Positions 10,816 through 21,340 of a DNA stretch of 64,000 bases are shown in pieces. Numbering within the stretch: position 1 is the stretch's first letter; every line of letters starts with the position of its first letter. The notes under the pieces are model-generated. The model was not told the origin of the DNA. It did not search any database and worked only from the letters and a program-made list of their open reading frames with translations. The translations under genes and the position numbers were made by a program. This DNA comes from Kitagawia praeruptora (lineage: Eukaryota > Streptophyta > Magnoliopsida > Apiales > Apiaceae): contig CM075350.1 in assembly GCA_037693485.1 (NCBI GenBank), forward strand, positions 129,330,001 to 129,394,000, given 5' to 3'.

Positions 10816-11524
10816 TTTTGGATAATCAATAACTGCAATTTGTTATAAATTCACAGGTATTTTAAATGTCCATATTTTTAGGACTTGTGAATTTACTTTG
10901 CATCCAGTCCTCTTTTTATAGTTATCTCTATATTAATTACCACACTTATAAATGCTATATTTTATGGTAATTAGTTAGTAAATAATTGAGTTAATTGTAG
11001 CATAATTAAATAAATATTTTATTGACATATATCAATTAATGATATTTTGTTAATTTTATGTCTATTTAATTGTGAGTTTATCTGATTATTGTGGATTAAT
11101 TCTTGATTTACTGTGTGATTATTTTTTAAATCCATAATAATTAGAAGTATTATATGTGTATGTGTATAGACTGATAGGTTTCGGCGATAAGAAGTTTTTT
11201 CGGCCGACAGGTTTCGGTGATAAGATGTTTTTTCTGCTAATTAGGTAGTTAGGTGAGAAATGATGGAGCGGTGTTATTTTTCAAACATAACCTGTCACTA
11301 TTACACCTAACCCACTAATACTTGAAACCTTATAAATGATGAGTTTTTGTTTGTGTTTAACATCATCAATTTTCAGATATACATAGCATACACACACAAT
11401 TGCTGAATATTTCAAGCTTTGACCGGAAAGATCTCACAATCTAGCTGGTGGTTTTTAGAGCGGATTTCATATTCTTGTTATACGCACTAACCCTTGTTTT
11501 TGAATTTCCTCAAAGTTTTTGAAA
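10816..11524 (+). other. Spacer between pol and env-like ORF of copia 1
   Basis: AT-rich untranslated sequence. It contains two imperfect tandem copies of about 33 bases (11171-11236; core TTTCGGYGATAAGA). No gene is seen. Confidence 0.6.
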
Positions 11525-13630
11525 ATGGCATTGCAGGGAAGCTTTTTAATTGCTAAAGTTAATCCTGTTTCTATTCAGCAAATCGAAACCATTCAGGATG
11601 AGCAATTTCGGGCTTGGACACAATTTCTGAATGAACATTCATTAATCCGTTATGCTTTAGTTACACAGGTGCAGCTTAACCATGATGCATTGTGTGAACT
11701 ATATTGCAGTGCGGTTAATACTTCTAGACAGGACGGGTGTGCATTCACATATCGACTATTTGTTAGGTCGATTAGGGTCACTGAACGAGATGTTAATCGA
11801 ATTCTTCATTTTCCTATGGAAAATCTCGTTTCTGATCCTACACCTGAACAGATTGAAATGTTCTTTCGTTTTATAAGGTACCAAGATGGCAATTTCAATA
11901 CTGGTAATCTTTCTAGAACGTTTCTAACCCAGTACTGGAATTTCTTCTTTCACACTCTTAACCATGTTTTTTCCTCAGATAGAACAAATCAAGATCGAAT
12001 ACCTGAATTTATTCAAATAATAGGGTATGCGGTCGCCAATAATTTGAGGATTAATCTTGGAAAAATTGTGCTTGGTCAAATCATTTTAAAAATGAAACGC
12101 TTGGGAACAACAGACGTTCGGACTCAAAATGTCAAATGTCTATATCCAAGGTTTCTACAGTTAATATTGAATGATTTTTTGAATGATGAAGACAGGGTAC
12201 GCTTGGAAAATGGTCAAAAGGTGGAATGTTCTTCCATGAAGACGAATGTAATTAATTACATAAGCAAAAAGAAATATACGGATGTGCCTACAGTCCTAAC
12301 TGAATATCTAAAGACTGTCCCACTTCCGTTGTTACCACGACCAGTGAGAGCAGGTATACGACAAGGTAATATTTCAATCCCTGCTATTCCAACCTTTGTA
12401 TTCCCTATTGTGTCACAGGAAATACAGTTTCTACAGCCCCCAGTGGCCATCTTACCCGACCAAGAGCAGGAAATCCCACCGACTCTAACACAGGTCGAAG
12501 AGCCCATTCTACAAATGCAAACACAAACACAACAAACTCCTACACCTTAATTGTCACTTAAACGACCAGTCATCCACATTATTGAGGGAGATAGTGCCTC
12601 AGCAGTACCACATAAGGAGTTAGTAACATCAGCAGCTCTACCTCATTCTAAAAGAAGTAAACCAAATGAACCTGAGGTAACTGCAACTGTTAGTGAAACA
12701 ATTTTTTCTTATCCAATGAGTGCAAATGTAAATGAGATTGAATTGACGGGAGCAACTATCTTGAGTTCCATTTCACGGAACATACGAGTGGTTGATGATC
12801 TTTAAAAAGATCAAATGCCTTCATAGGCATCCGAGGTGGAATTACCAACCTCAATAACTGCTGGTGAATCTTCCATTTTACGGAATGATCCATTGGTGGG
12901 TGGTTCTTTTATGAACCAAGTGTCTTCACAGACGTACGAGGGAAACTTGGGTTTTGTGCCATTTAATCAATTCAAGTTTAACCTCCCAGAGGGAAAATCT
13001 CTGGATCTCTTTCGAGATTTACCACTTTTTACCAGTGGTCGGCAACTCGCTTCACGCGAGGACGGAAGCTCACGAACTTTCATTGCATCATCCGTGACCT
13101 CTGAAAAAGGGGCTAGGATGATTTCATTTGCAGGTACACATATCGGTGGAAGCTCTAGAGGAAAGTTGAGTGAAACACCAACAGAACATGTAAGTGTAAC
13201 CCAAACCACTAAACCGAGTGAATATAGAGTGTTGAGTGAAACACCTGCAGAACATACGAGTGAGCAACCTACTCAACCACATGCACCTATAACCAGAAAG
13301 GAATATAGCAGACTCCTTACACGGGTCCAAACAATGGAGAAAGAGTTGCAAAATATCTGTAAGTCCATTGCAGAAATTAAAAATTTGCAACTTATTCAAC
13401 ATGATGCATTCCAGGTTCAATTAAGTTTCATGGCATCCCAGTTTAGTCATGCAATTCATTCCTTGGGGAAGACTGCTTCGTCTAATTTACCAACTCCACA
13501 TCCTACTACTCTGGAGGATAACCCAACTGAGGGGGAGAAGGTGGATGATCAAGAAGCTACTAGGCGTAATAAGGGCAAGGAAAAGGTTGTTGACACAGAA
13601 TTAACTTTATTTTGGGAAAGGAAAAGCTAA
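11525..13630 (+). pseudogene. Env-like/extra ORF of copia 1, broken by in-frame stops
   Basis: One reading frame can be followed from the ATG at 11525 to 13630. It is interrupted by TAA at 12548, TAA at 12803 and TAG at 12824, with no frameshift. The first part (about 341 codons) looks like a folded domain; the middle is rich in P, Q and T. Near the C-terminus a coiled-coil-like segment (LLTRVQTMEKELQNICKSI, about 13314-13370) precedes a charged tail ending near a KGKEKVV motif. This position and coiled coil fit the extra 3' ORF of SIRE elements, called env-like in the literature, although a membrane fusion role in plants is unproven. I see no clear signal peptide or transmembrane segment. 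The fact that all breaks are stops and none are frameshifts would fit C-to-T decay. Confidence 0.8.
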
Positions 13631-13831
13631 TTGGAATATTCGTGCTATGTGGAAAGAAAGCAAAGGCAAACTTGAAAATATGTTCAGTCTAGAGGAACAA
13701 TTGTCTTGCACTTGGAAATCTGGAAAATGTATATATGATCCAGAATGTACTTTAATATTATTTATCTTTGTATTTTATTTGTATCAGTTGAGTCATCCTC
13801 TAGGTATTTGCTTGTCAAACCCTAACAATCA

Positions 13832-13844
13832 AATAGGGGGAGAT
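13832..13844 (+). other. Polypurine tract of copia 1
   Basis: AATAGGGGGAGAT directly before the TG of the 3' LTR at 13845; it primes second-strand synthesis. The form GGGGGAGAT is common in plant copia elements. Confidence 0.85.
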
Positions 13845-14320
13845 TGTAAAGCATAATGTAATGTAATATGTAATAGAGGACATATATAACTCAACTAGGA
13901 TAAAAGATAAATAATATTAACTTTATACAGGGATCGTGAAATTTGAAGAACAGGCACCGACAAGGATCAGGTCGCTGAAAGAAGTTCATTAACATGATCA
14001 AGCCTCAGTGACAGAATAAGATGTACAGATGATTCAGTTGAAGGGCCAAAAGATTCCATGTATTTATATTATTTGAAGATATTGCTGCAGGCTAATCAAT
14101 TGGAATGTAACGAAGGTGTGAAGATCAAGATCAGTGCTAGTCACTTGTGAACCAGACCAGTGAGTGTCAACACATAAGAGAAGGATCAACACTTTAATTC
14201 ACAGAAAGAATTGCCAAAGCCTATTGACGATCAAGGACAGACATAATATCTCAAGCAGAATATTTGAAACAGAAGAGAGAAGCCCAAAAGAAGCAGCCAA
14301 AAATAGTAATACTATGCAAA

Positions 14321-14490
14321 GTTACTATGCACGATTACTAGGCAAGGTTACTATGCAAGATTACTATGCACGGTTACTATGCGCGGTTACTATGCAAGAT
14401 TACTATGCGTGGTTACTATGCAGGTTACTGTGCAAATAGTGGTTACTATGCAAATAGTAGTTACTATGCAAATAGTGGTTACTATGCAGG
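14321..14490 (+). repeat. Minisatellite in U3 of copia 1 (core GTTACTATGCA)
   Basis: About ten to twelve imperfect copies of a 13-17-base unit with core GTTACTATGCA, followed by a variable linker (CGG, AGA, AATAGTG). A further copy stands alone at about 14586-14597. The array ends about 150 bases before the TATA box, so it may act as an enhancer or a factor-binding platform. Short ORFs across it (YYA-rich peptides) are artefacts of the repeat. Confidence 0.85.
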
Positions 14491-14497
14491 TGGGACC

Positions 14498-14503
14498 CAC
14501 GTG
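14498..14503. promoter_or_regulatory. G-box CACGTG in copia 1 U3
   Basis: CACGTG in the context CCCACGTGAATAGT. The same context recurs at 14607-14612, nearer to the TATA box. Plant bZIP and bHLH factors recognise CACGTG. Duplication of the box with its flanks suggests the site is part of the repeated promoter unit. Confidence 0.5.
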
Positions 14504-14640
14504 AATAGTACTATTCAAATAGTGGCTGTTGGGGCCCACATGAGATGAAAATTTTCAGCAGACGCGTTTTGGTTGGTGGAATAGTGGTTACTATGCAGAT
14601 GGGGCCCACGTGAATAGTGCATCATAGTGACTTTCTAAAA

Positions 14641-14650
14641 TCTATAAATA
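14641..14650 (+). promoter_or_regulatory. TATA box of copia 1 LTR
   Basis: TCTATAAATA, about 800 bases into the LTR, followed by a pyrimidine-rich CTCTCTCTT stretch that may mark the start of R. Confidence 0.6.
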
Positions 14651-14864
14651 GGCCTGTTGTATTTCATTTCAAAACACACCTCAACACACAACTCTCTCTT
14701 CTCTCTCTTATATCATCTCTGTGTAAGCTGCTAGACAGTTCATCTAGTAGGAAAGCCGGCTTAGCCCGCTTTCAGGAAGTGTCGGATAGAAGGTCCTCGT
14801 GCCTAAACTATCCTTAGGAGTGTTCGAGTTTTTGAAGCTAATCCGTTGGACTAGAAGTTGTAAC

Positions 14865-15349
14865 TGATAGTGTTAGTGCCCTAGAGACAATGTAGTTGTG
14901 CTTCTAGGAAAGACTATTTTGTTATGTTCCAACGATTATTTCTATATTGATTTATTATGTCTTTATTTACTGCGAAATAAATATTAGAATAATAAATGTC
15001 CTTGGAATATGTAACATGTATTCTATATCTTTAAGTATGTGACTTAAAAATGAGATTATATGAATAGTGTTTATATTCCTAAATATCCCTAATCGAGCAT
15101 TAATAATATGGGACAATTATAATGCATAAAGATTAGTATGTTTGTTGACTGATGACCACATCTCACTGGTCATAGGTATAGTGATACTAAAGTCAAGAAC
15201 ATAGGTGCATGTAATATTCTACATGACACTGGATTGACCCACAATGAGTTTCTACATGTTGATAATGTCATTAGAAAGACTCACAGTGATAATGGTGTAA
15301 TGATCCTTAGACTTGAGATCATTATATTTCTATACGAGGATTAATATAC
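14865..15349 (+). repeat. 5' LTR of copia 2, first part
   Basis: These 485 bases are identical by eye to 24368-24852 of the 3' LTR. Interrupted after TTAATATAC by the LINE. Confidence 0.93.
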
Positions 15350-17405
15350 CATAGGTGCTTTTCTCACAGTGATAGGTATAGTGATACTAAAGTCAAGAAC
15401 ATAGGTTCTTTTCTTATGAATGCCATGGAAAAAATGAACTTTCCTGCTAGATTTAGAACCTGGGTTTCTGCCTGCATCTCTACAGTGCACTACTCTGTTA
15501 AGATTAACGGTAGCTTACAAGGTTACTTTAGAGGGGGCAAAGGTCTTAGGCAAGGTGATCCTATGTCACCTTATCTTTTTACCATTGCCATGAATGTTCT
15601 GTCTTGCTTACTCAATAATAAACCTGCTTCCTATAAGCATCACTGGCGTTGTAAGGACCTGGACTTATCTCATCTCTTCTTTGCTGATGATGTTCTGATT
15701 TTTTCGCATGGTGACAAAGCCTCTATTCAGCACACTATGAGTTGTCTTGCTCGGTTTTCAGACATGAGTGGACTGCATCCAAGTATTCATAAAAGCACGG
15801 TCTTTTTTGCAAACTGTAGGCCTGAGATTACAACATGGTTTGACAATGATTTTCACATCCCTCATGGCCAACTACCTGTTAAGTTCCTTGGGGTCCCGTT
15901 GATATCCACAAATCTCAGCATCAACGATTGCATTCCTCTAATCGATAGGCTCACTCGTAGAATCTCCTCTTGGACTTCTACTTTGCTCTCTCTGGCTGGT
16001 CGCTCCCAGCTTATAAAAAGTGTTTTATTCTCTATGCAAGCTTATTGGACCAATCATTTTATGTTACCTAGTGCTGTGCATAAGCGCATTCAAACTATTT
16101 TTACTAGGTTCCTTTGGAAAGGAGACCAGAACGTTAAAGGAGGTGCCAAGGTTGGTTGGAAGACTGTATGTTTGCCTCGTAATGAAGGTGGTTTGGGCAT
16201 AAAAGACTCTAAGTGTTGGAATCGTGCACAACTTCTCCATCATCTCTGCAAAGTGGTTCGTAAAGACACATCTCTCTGGCCTACTTGGATTAACACAACT
16301 GTTTTGAAGCACCAGCACTTCTGGACCATGTTAGAACCCAATGACTGTTCGTGGATTTGGAGAAAAATTCTCAAGCTCAGACCTACTGCAATTCGGTTCC
16401 TGGAATTTGAGTGGGGAATGGAAATAATACCTCCCTCTGGTTTGACCCCTGGTGGAGGGGGCAATGTTTAGCTACTTCCACCACTGATTTCATCATTTCT
16501 CAAACCCACATGACTGCTATTGCATCTGTCAATACTCTCATTCACACGGGTTCTTGGCAGCTCCCGACTCCTAATGGTAGACACCACCATGTGCACTCTA
16601 ACTTGCTTCGTTGGCTGCACACTTTTGATTTCCCCCGTTTTAATCTCAATACTGACGACAACATTCTTTGGAATGGGACACCAATTCGCAAACTCCGTAC
16701 CTGGCATGTTTGGGAGGCGATTCGGTTTAAAATCCCGGAAGTACTCTGGCACGTTTCAGTCTGGAATAAACTCAGAATCACCCGTTATGCTCATCACGAG
16801 TGGGTGGTTTGTCATGGCCGCCTGAACACCTTGCATCGACTCGCTTCATTTGGAATTGATTTATTGCAACACTGTTTCCTTTGTGTTGGGGGGCAAGAAG
16901 ACCAGAACCATTTGCTCAATACTTGCTCCTACAGTTCCAATGTTTTGCAGAGGCTTGCCTCTTATGCCGGTACTTCTGTTACAGCTGCTACTTGCCTGGA
17001 TTTGCTAGCTTCTTGGACCACGACTTCGAACCATATTCAAAGTCAACTGCTACTGCTTATTGCTCAAGTTTTTTGCTATTATATATGGAGGGAAAGAAAT
17101 GCGCGAGCTCATGACAACGGTTACTCCACTCCGAACATTCTTTTAGAGGCTATTGTTCGTGATGTAAAAAATAGACTACGCACCTCCACCTGGTTTGAAA
17201 ATCATGCTTCTAACTCGGCATGGAGTAGTTGGATGGAGTTTCATTAGGCCTAGCTTTGCTATTCCTTTTGTTTTGCTTTCTATTTTCAATCTCCCTTAGA
17301 GATTGATCAAAGATAGACCACCTCTATGGCCTGTCATAGAGCATGGGATCTTCCCTGTTTTCGTTTTCTTCTTAATATACTTACAACTTAGCAAAAAAAA
17401 AAAAA
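15350..17405 (+). mobile_element. 5'-truncated L1-type LINE with patchwork 5' junction
   Basis: A 3' LINE fragment ends in 13 A (17393-17405). It is inserted in the 5' LTR of copia 2, as shown by comparison with the uninterrupted 3' LTR. Bases 15350-15405 are not LINE; they repeat pieces of the nearby LTR. The LTR resumes at AAAAGTTAC, and 12 bases found in the 3' LTR (24853-24864) are missing, so the insertion has a target-site deletion and no TSD. Endonuclease and the N-terminal part of RT are absent. Confidence 0.88.
15416..17247 (+). pseudogene. LINE reverse transcriptase, C-terminal part, one frameshift
   Basis: The first frame (15416-16471) carries the RT core: GLRQGDPMSPYLF near residue 42 and the catalytic FADDVLIF near residue 88, followed by the thumb/connection region typical of plant L1 ORF2. 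Near 16411, in the run GTGGGG, the reading switches frame; the second frame (16411-17247) continues with GNGNNTSLWFDPWW and ends with a zinc-binding RVT-type domain (CFLC...HLLNTC near 16878-16926) and an RNase-H-like tail. The apurinic endonuclease and the start of RT are missing because of 5' truncation. The copy cannot move by itself. Confidence 0.9.
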
Positions 17406-18452
17406 GTTACTTTTGACCGGGTAATGATAAAAGTGTACATCGGGTATATTATGAGACATATGAGAAATATGAATGATAGATAAAGGATTTAACCCTCCTA
17501 TTATTAGGAGAGATATTATTGGCCTCTTGATTGAGTGAGATTATGAAAATGCATGGCCATGCTCAAATATTGATTTGTTTCTAATAATCTACTCATTGAT
17601 CAAGGAAACCCGGATTAAACGTTGAAGAGGATGACTAATTACATGCCTCGAGTTTAATCTATAATATATGGTTAAAGGGATTATATTACACGGAAACATT
17701 AATCACGAAAGGTTTAATTGGATCACTAGTTAATTATTATTACTTGGGTAGCAATGATGTATTACTAGATGCCGCTCATTGTTTACAATTTTAATTAGAT
17801 ATTAAAATTGTTGCCAACGTAATAATAACCTATATGGTCACACACAAAGAACGCTTGAAGGAGAAATAATTTAAATTATGAATTTAAATTAAATAAGTAA
17901 TTTGTTCTATTTATAATGTTAATTAAGTTTGACTTAATTAATTAATTAAATAGAAAAAATGGAATTACTTTAACTAATTCCGAAATTAGTTATTAATTAA
18001 TTAAGTGAGACTTAATTAAATAATAAATTGGAATTTCGGATTAGTATTGATTATAATTGGATTATAATTAGAAAACTAATTCTCTTCTCTCTATATATAT
18101 CTCTTTATGGCTGATTTTACATGGTGATATAAGTTTTACAAATCCCTAGCCGTTCTTGAGAGAAATAAAGAAGATAGAGAGAGAAGCAGTTTTCGGGTGC
18201 TAGTACACATCAATCCTTCGAGAAAAGCGTTCGTGTGGATACCGGTAGAGCGTAGATCGCGAGAGCGGGATGCGTGGTGATTCAAGTTGCTTTGGACCTC
18301 CATCTGTCATCAACTGTTAAAGCTTCGTTTTAAGGTAAACGTTCATAACTACGAATTAAACGTCTTGTTTTGCATGGATCCTGCGATTGGGTTTCGATTT
18401 TATTGTTTTTTTATTATTGATTTCCGCTGCGTTTGATGCTCGAAACCCTTCA
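17406..18452 (+). repeat. 5' LTR of copia 2, second part
   Basis: 1,047 bases matching 24869-25915 of the 3' LTR with about three base differences and no indel. Contains long AT-rich inverted motifs (near 17920-18050) and a TATA-like CTATATATA near 18091. Ends CCCTTCA directly before the PBS. Confidence 0.92.
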
Positions 18453-18453
18453 A

Positions 18454-18465
18454 TGGCATCAGAGC
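18454..18465 (+). other. Primer-binding site of copia 2
   Basis: TGGCATCAGAGC, one base after the LTR. It differs at one position from the initiator-methionine complement TGGTATCAGAGC. The other copia element with a visible PBS (copia 3) has the standard form. Confidence 0.82.
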
Positions 18466-18618
18466 TACTTGCAAAACGCTTTTAATTCGGTTATGTGTTT
18501 AACAGTTTTGGTGTATATAAACATGTATGTGATTTGCCATGTTTTTGTGATTATACGAGATGTGTATGTATATGTTTTGAACATATGATATATTAGTGGA
18601 TTGTATAATCATGGGATG

Positions 18619-18868
18619 CCAACAACATGTTGGTGCAGTGGGTTGAACCCTTGTCTCCTTTGTAGGAGGTCAATGGTTCGATCCCTGGGTGTGTGTGAGT
18701 TTAGTTTGTATTAGTTTCCTTTCTTTGTATTTGTATTTGTATTTGTATTTGGCCGGGGGTCCTTCGGAAACAGCCTCCCTATTGTATAGGGGCATGGTCT
18801 ACGTACAGCTACCCTCCTCAGACACCACTTTGAGTGGTATTATAACTGAGTAAGCTAAGTTTTTTTTT
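18619..18868 (+). mobile_element. Au-like SINE
   Basis: A 250-base element flanked by a perfect 15-base TSD (18604-18618 and 18869-18883). The head has a pol III B box (GGTTCGATCCC, about 18672-18682) with an A-box-like GGTGCAGTGGGTT upstream. The body carries the Au-SINE signature GGGTCCTTCGGAAACAGCC ... GTCTACGTACAGCTACCCTC, followed by a T-rich end. It is inserted in the leader of copia 2 in the sense orientation. Confidence 0.9.
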
Positions 18869-18883
18869 TATAATCATGGGATG

Positions 18884-19205
18884 ATTGTATAAATTGCTGA
18901 GTGTATATGATACATGCTTGTTCTTATTTTTGGAGATTGTATACGATACGATTTTCGAAAAATTGTGCAAATTTAGTGAAATTTGCGTACTGTGTCCGAT
19001 TTACGCAAACGAGATATGTTTTTTGACTGGAATCGGGCCACTGAGCAAGACTGACATAGTCAGGTTCGCATCTGTAAGCCGTTTGACATAGTTTACTGCC
19101 TGTAAACAGCGATTTATGGTTTTCAGAATTTGATTCTGATTTTCTGAAAATCGTTTTATGAGTTATAACTTATATGATTATATTGGATATGATATGTTGA
19201 TGACG

Positions 19206-19257
<52 letters not shown>

Positions 19258-20926
19258 TTATGTTTGTTCTTGATATGGGGATTGTATACGATACGATTTC
19301 TGTATACGCTGTTAAGATTCGGTGAAATCTGTGTCCAGTGTCCGATTTTCACAAACGATATGTGTTTTCTGACTGGAAACGAGCGTCTGAACAAAACTGA
19401 TAGCAAAGCTATCATCGACTCGTCTGTAAGGCGTTTGACGCCGTTTAGTGACTGAAAACGGCGATTTATTGTTTTCAGAATTTGATTCTGATTTTCTGAT
19501 TTTTGCGTTATATGATTTCTTTGATTGGATTATCTGAAATATGATATCGTTTAACATGATTAGATAATATGACATGTTCTTTAATTGTTAATTGAGCATG
19601 GTGATTGGTTATGGCCTTGAGACCCATAGGTTAGTGGTTTTAATTATTGTGGTTTGGTTTTATAAATACGACTTGCATGTCGTTTTCTTGGTGCTTTGTA
19701 ATTGTTCATCTCGAATGTAACTCGAGTTCTTATGTAAGTACATTAGTATAGTTATGTTTTATATTCTATGTAATAAGAAGATCATTAGAAGCATGCAATG
19801 AAGGATCAATGGAGATGAAGGTTGATGACACAAAGAAGACATGTATTTATGAAGACCAACTATGTAATAATTTAGTTTTATTAACCACCATAGATTGACC
19901 TAGATTTTTCCATTAGCTTGGAAAGATCATAAAGGATTGGGCCATAACCAAGCACGATTTTACATTCATGCACTTTACATATGATGATATGTATGCGTAA
20001 TGATAGATATGCATGCTTAATTAAATTAAGTAGAATGTATGTATGTATTAGATACATCACCCATGCCATGCCTGCTTAAATAAGATAAAATCTGTAACGA
20101 CTCGAGATTTTAAAATTTACTATAACGACTATGAGATTTCTGTATTTAATGAAATACGGAATTAAATACGAATTTTCAATTATTTCGATATGGGGAGATT
20201 TTGTCAAAAATGGGTCATACCTGTAATGAAGTTGGATATTAAGTGAGGCCGCTTGTGACTCCTCCAACAACCTGGAAATCAAACCATTGGTGAATATTGA
20301 TTTGAAGTATTTAATTCAAGGAAAAATTGGGAATCTTTTTATGATGGGATCATGGTCGTTTTAAATAAACCCCTAACAGAATATTAAGTTTAAGATGCCT
20401 TCCAAATGGGAAACACTCGTCAAGACCTAGATCGCCAAAGGGTAGGTGCGCCAAAGCGGAGTACCCTCGTTTATCGTGGTAAGGCGCGATCGAGTAAGTT
20501 AGTGATACTCAATTGTTAGACCATTGGGTTCGACTTAACTAAGTGACCACAATAGGATTGTGAACTTAGAGGCATAGAGTTTGGTAAGATTTATTAGATA
20601 AATAGGAACAAATGTTGTTATATGAACAAATGTTGTTCTACCAAACTATCCAAGAGTTATATATGATATAATTGACAAATGTCGTCTACCTAAATAATCA
20701 TTTTAAGGAGAAAAGCCAAAGCTGACCTTAAAAGGGATGAAATATGGATCTTGGCTCACTAGAAAGGTTTAGAGAAACTTTTCCGAATTGATAGGTAGGG
20801 CTATTAATTTGATAAAAATAGTGAGAGATATATATATTTTGAATATATATAAATAATCACTTGAACATAATTTAATAATTCCGTAGACTAATTATTTTAT
20901 GCATTTTAACATTGTAGAAATTCGAA
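18884..20926 (+). other. Leader of copia 2 with diverged duplication
   Basis: Untranslated leader before gag. Two diverged copies of a segment of about 250 bases (about 18900-19165 and 19262-19520) share ATTGTATACGATACGATT, GTGTCCGAT, GACTGGAA and TTTTCAGAATTTGATTCTGA. They are separated by an (AT)n tract at 19209-19254. The rest (19520-20926) shows no gene; short ORFs here are not supported. Confidence 0.7.
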
Positions 20927-21340
20927 ATGGCAAATAACTCAAATAACTTCTCTGTACGATCAGTCCTTGAGAAGGACAAGTTGACAAGAACTAACTTCCT
21001 AGATTGGCAAAGGAATTTGAGGATTGTCCTCAGGCAAGAGCGAAAGCTCTATGTCATAGATATTCCTTACCCTGGAACTCTCCCTGAAGGTGCAACGGAG
21101 GCTCAACGAAATGCTTATTAGAAGCATTTGGATGATGACACCGATGTCACCTGTTTGAAGCTTGCGACTATGAGTCCTGAGCTGCAGAAATAGCATGAGA
21201 ATTTTAATTCTTATATCATGATAGAGTACCTTAAACGTATGTTTGAAGGACAGGCTCGTCAAGAGAGATTTGATACAAGCAAGGCCTTGTATGCGTGTAA
21301 ACAGGGTGAAAGGAAGAGAAAATGTCAAAATAATTTGGAG
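20927..21340 (+). pseudogene. Gag remnant of copia 2
   Basis: Starts at ATG 20927 with a copia gag N-terminus (LTRTNFLDWQRNLRIVLRQE). Stops occur at 21119 (TAG) and near 21191 (TAG). The frame then resumes (EYLKRMFEGQARQERFDTSK) up to KQGER, where it joins directly to a short piece reading LEDLKKL, the segment expected after the zinc knuckle. The rest of the capsid and the CCHC knuckle have been deleted. The protein cannot be functional. Confidence 0.85.

Larger units (their letters stand above)
13845..14864 (+). repeat. 3' LTR of copia 1, first 1,020 bp
   Basis: Starts TGTAAAGC after the PPT. It is cut at 14864 by copia 2 (TSD GTAAC 14860-14864) and resumes at 25921. It holds a minisatellite (14321-14490), two CACGTG boxes (14498 and 14607) and a TATA box (14641), as expected for a U3 promoter region. 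Confidence 0.88.

Noticed and set aside
14164..14548. ORFs reading YYA-rich repeats in copia 1 LTR
   Set aside because: They follow from the GTTACTATGCA minisatellite; the LTR promoter position explains the sequence better.
18672..18682. Functional tRNA gene at the B box
   Set aside because: No cloverleaf, a SINE body follows, and a TSD flanks the whole unit.
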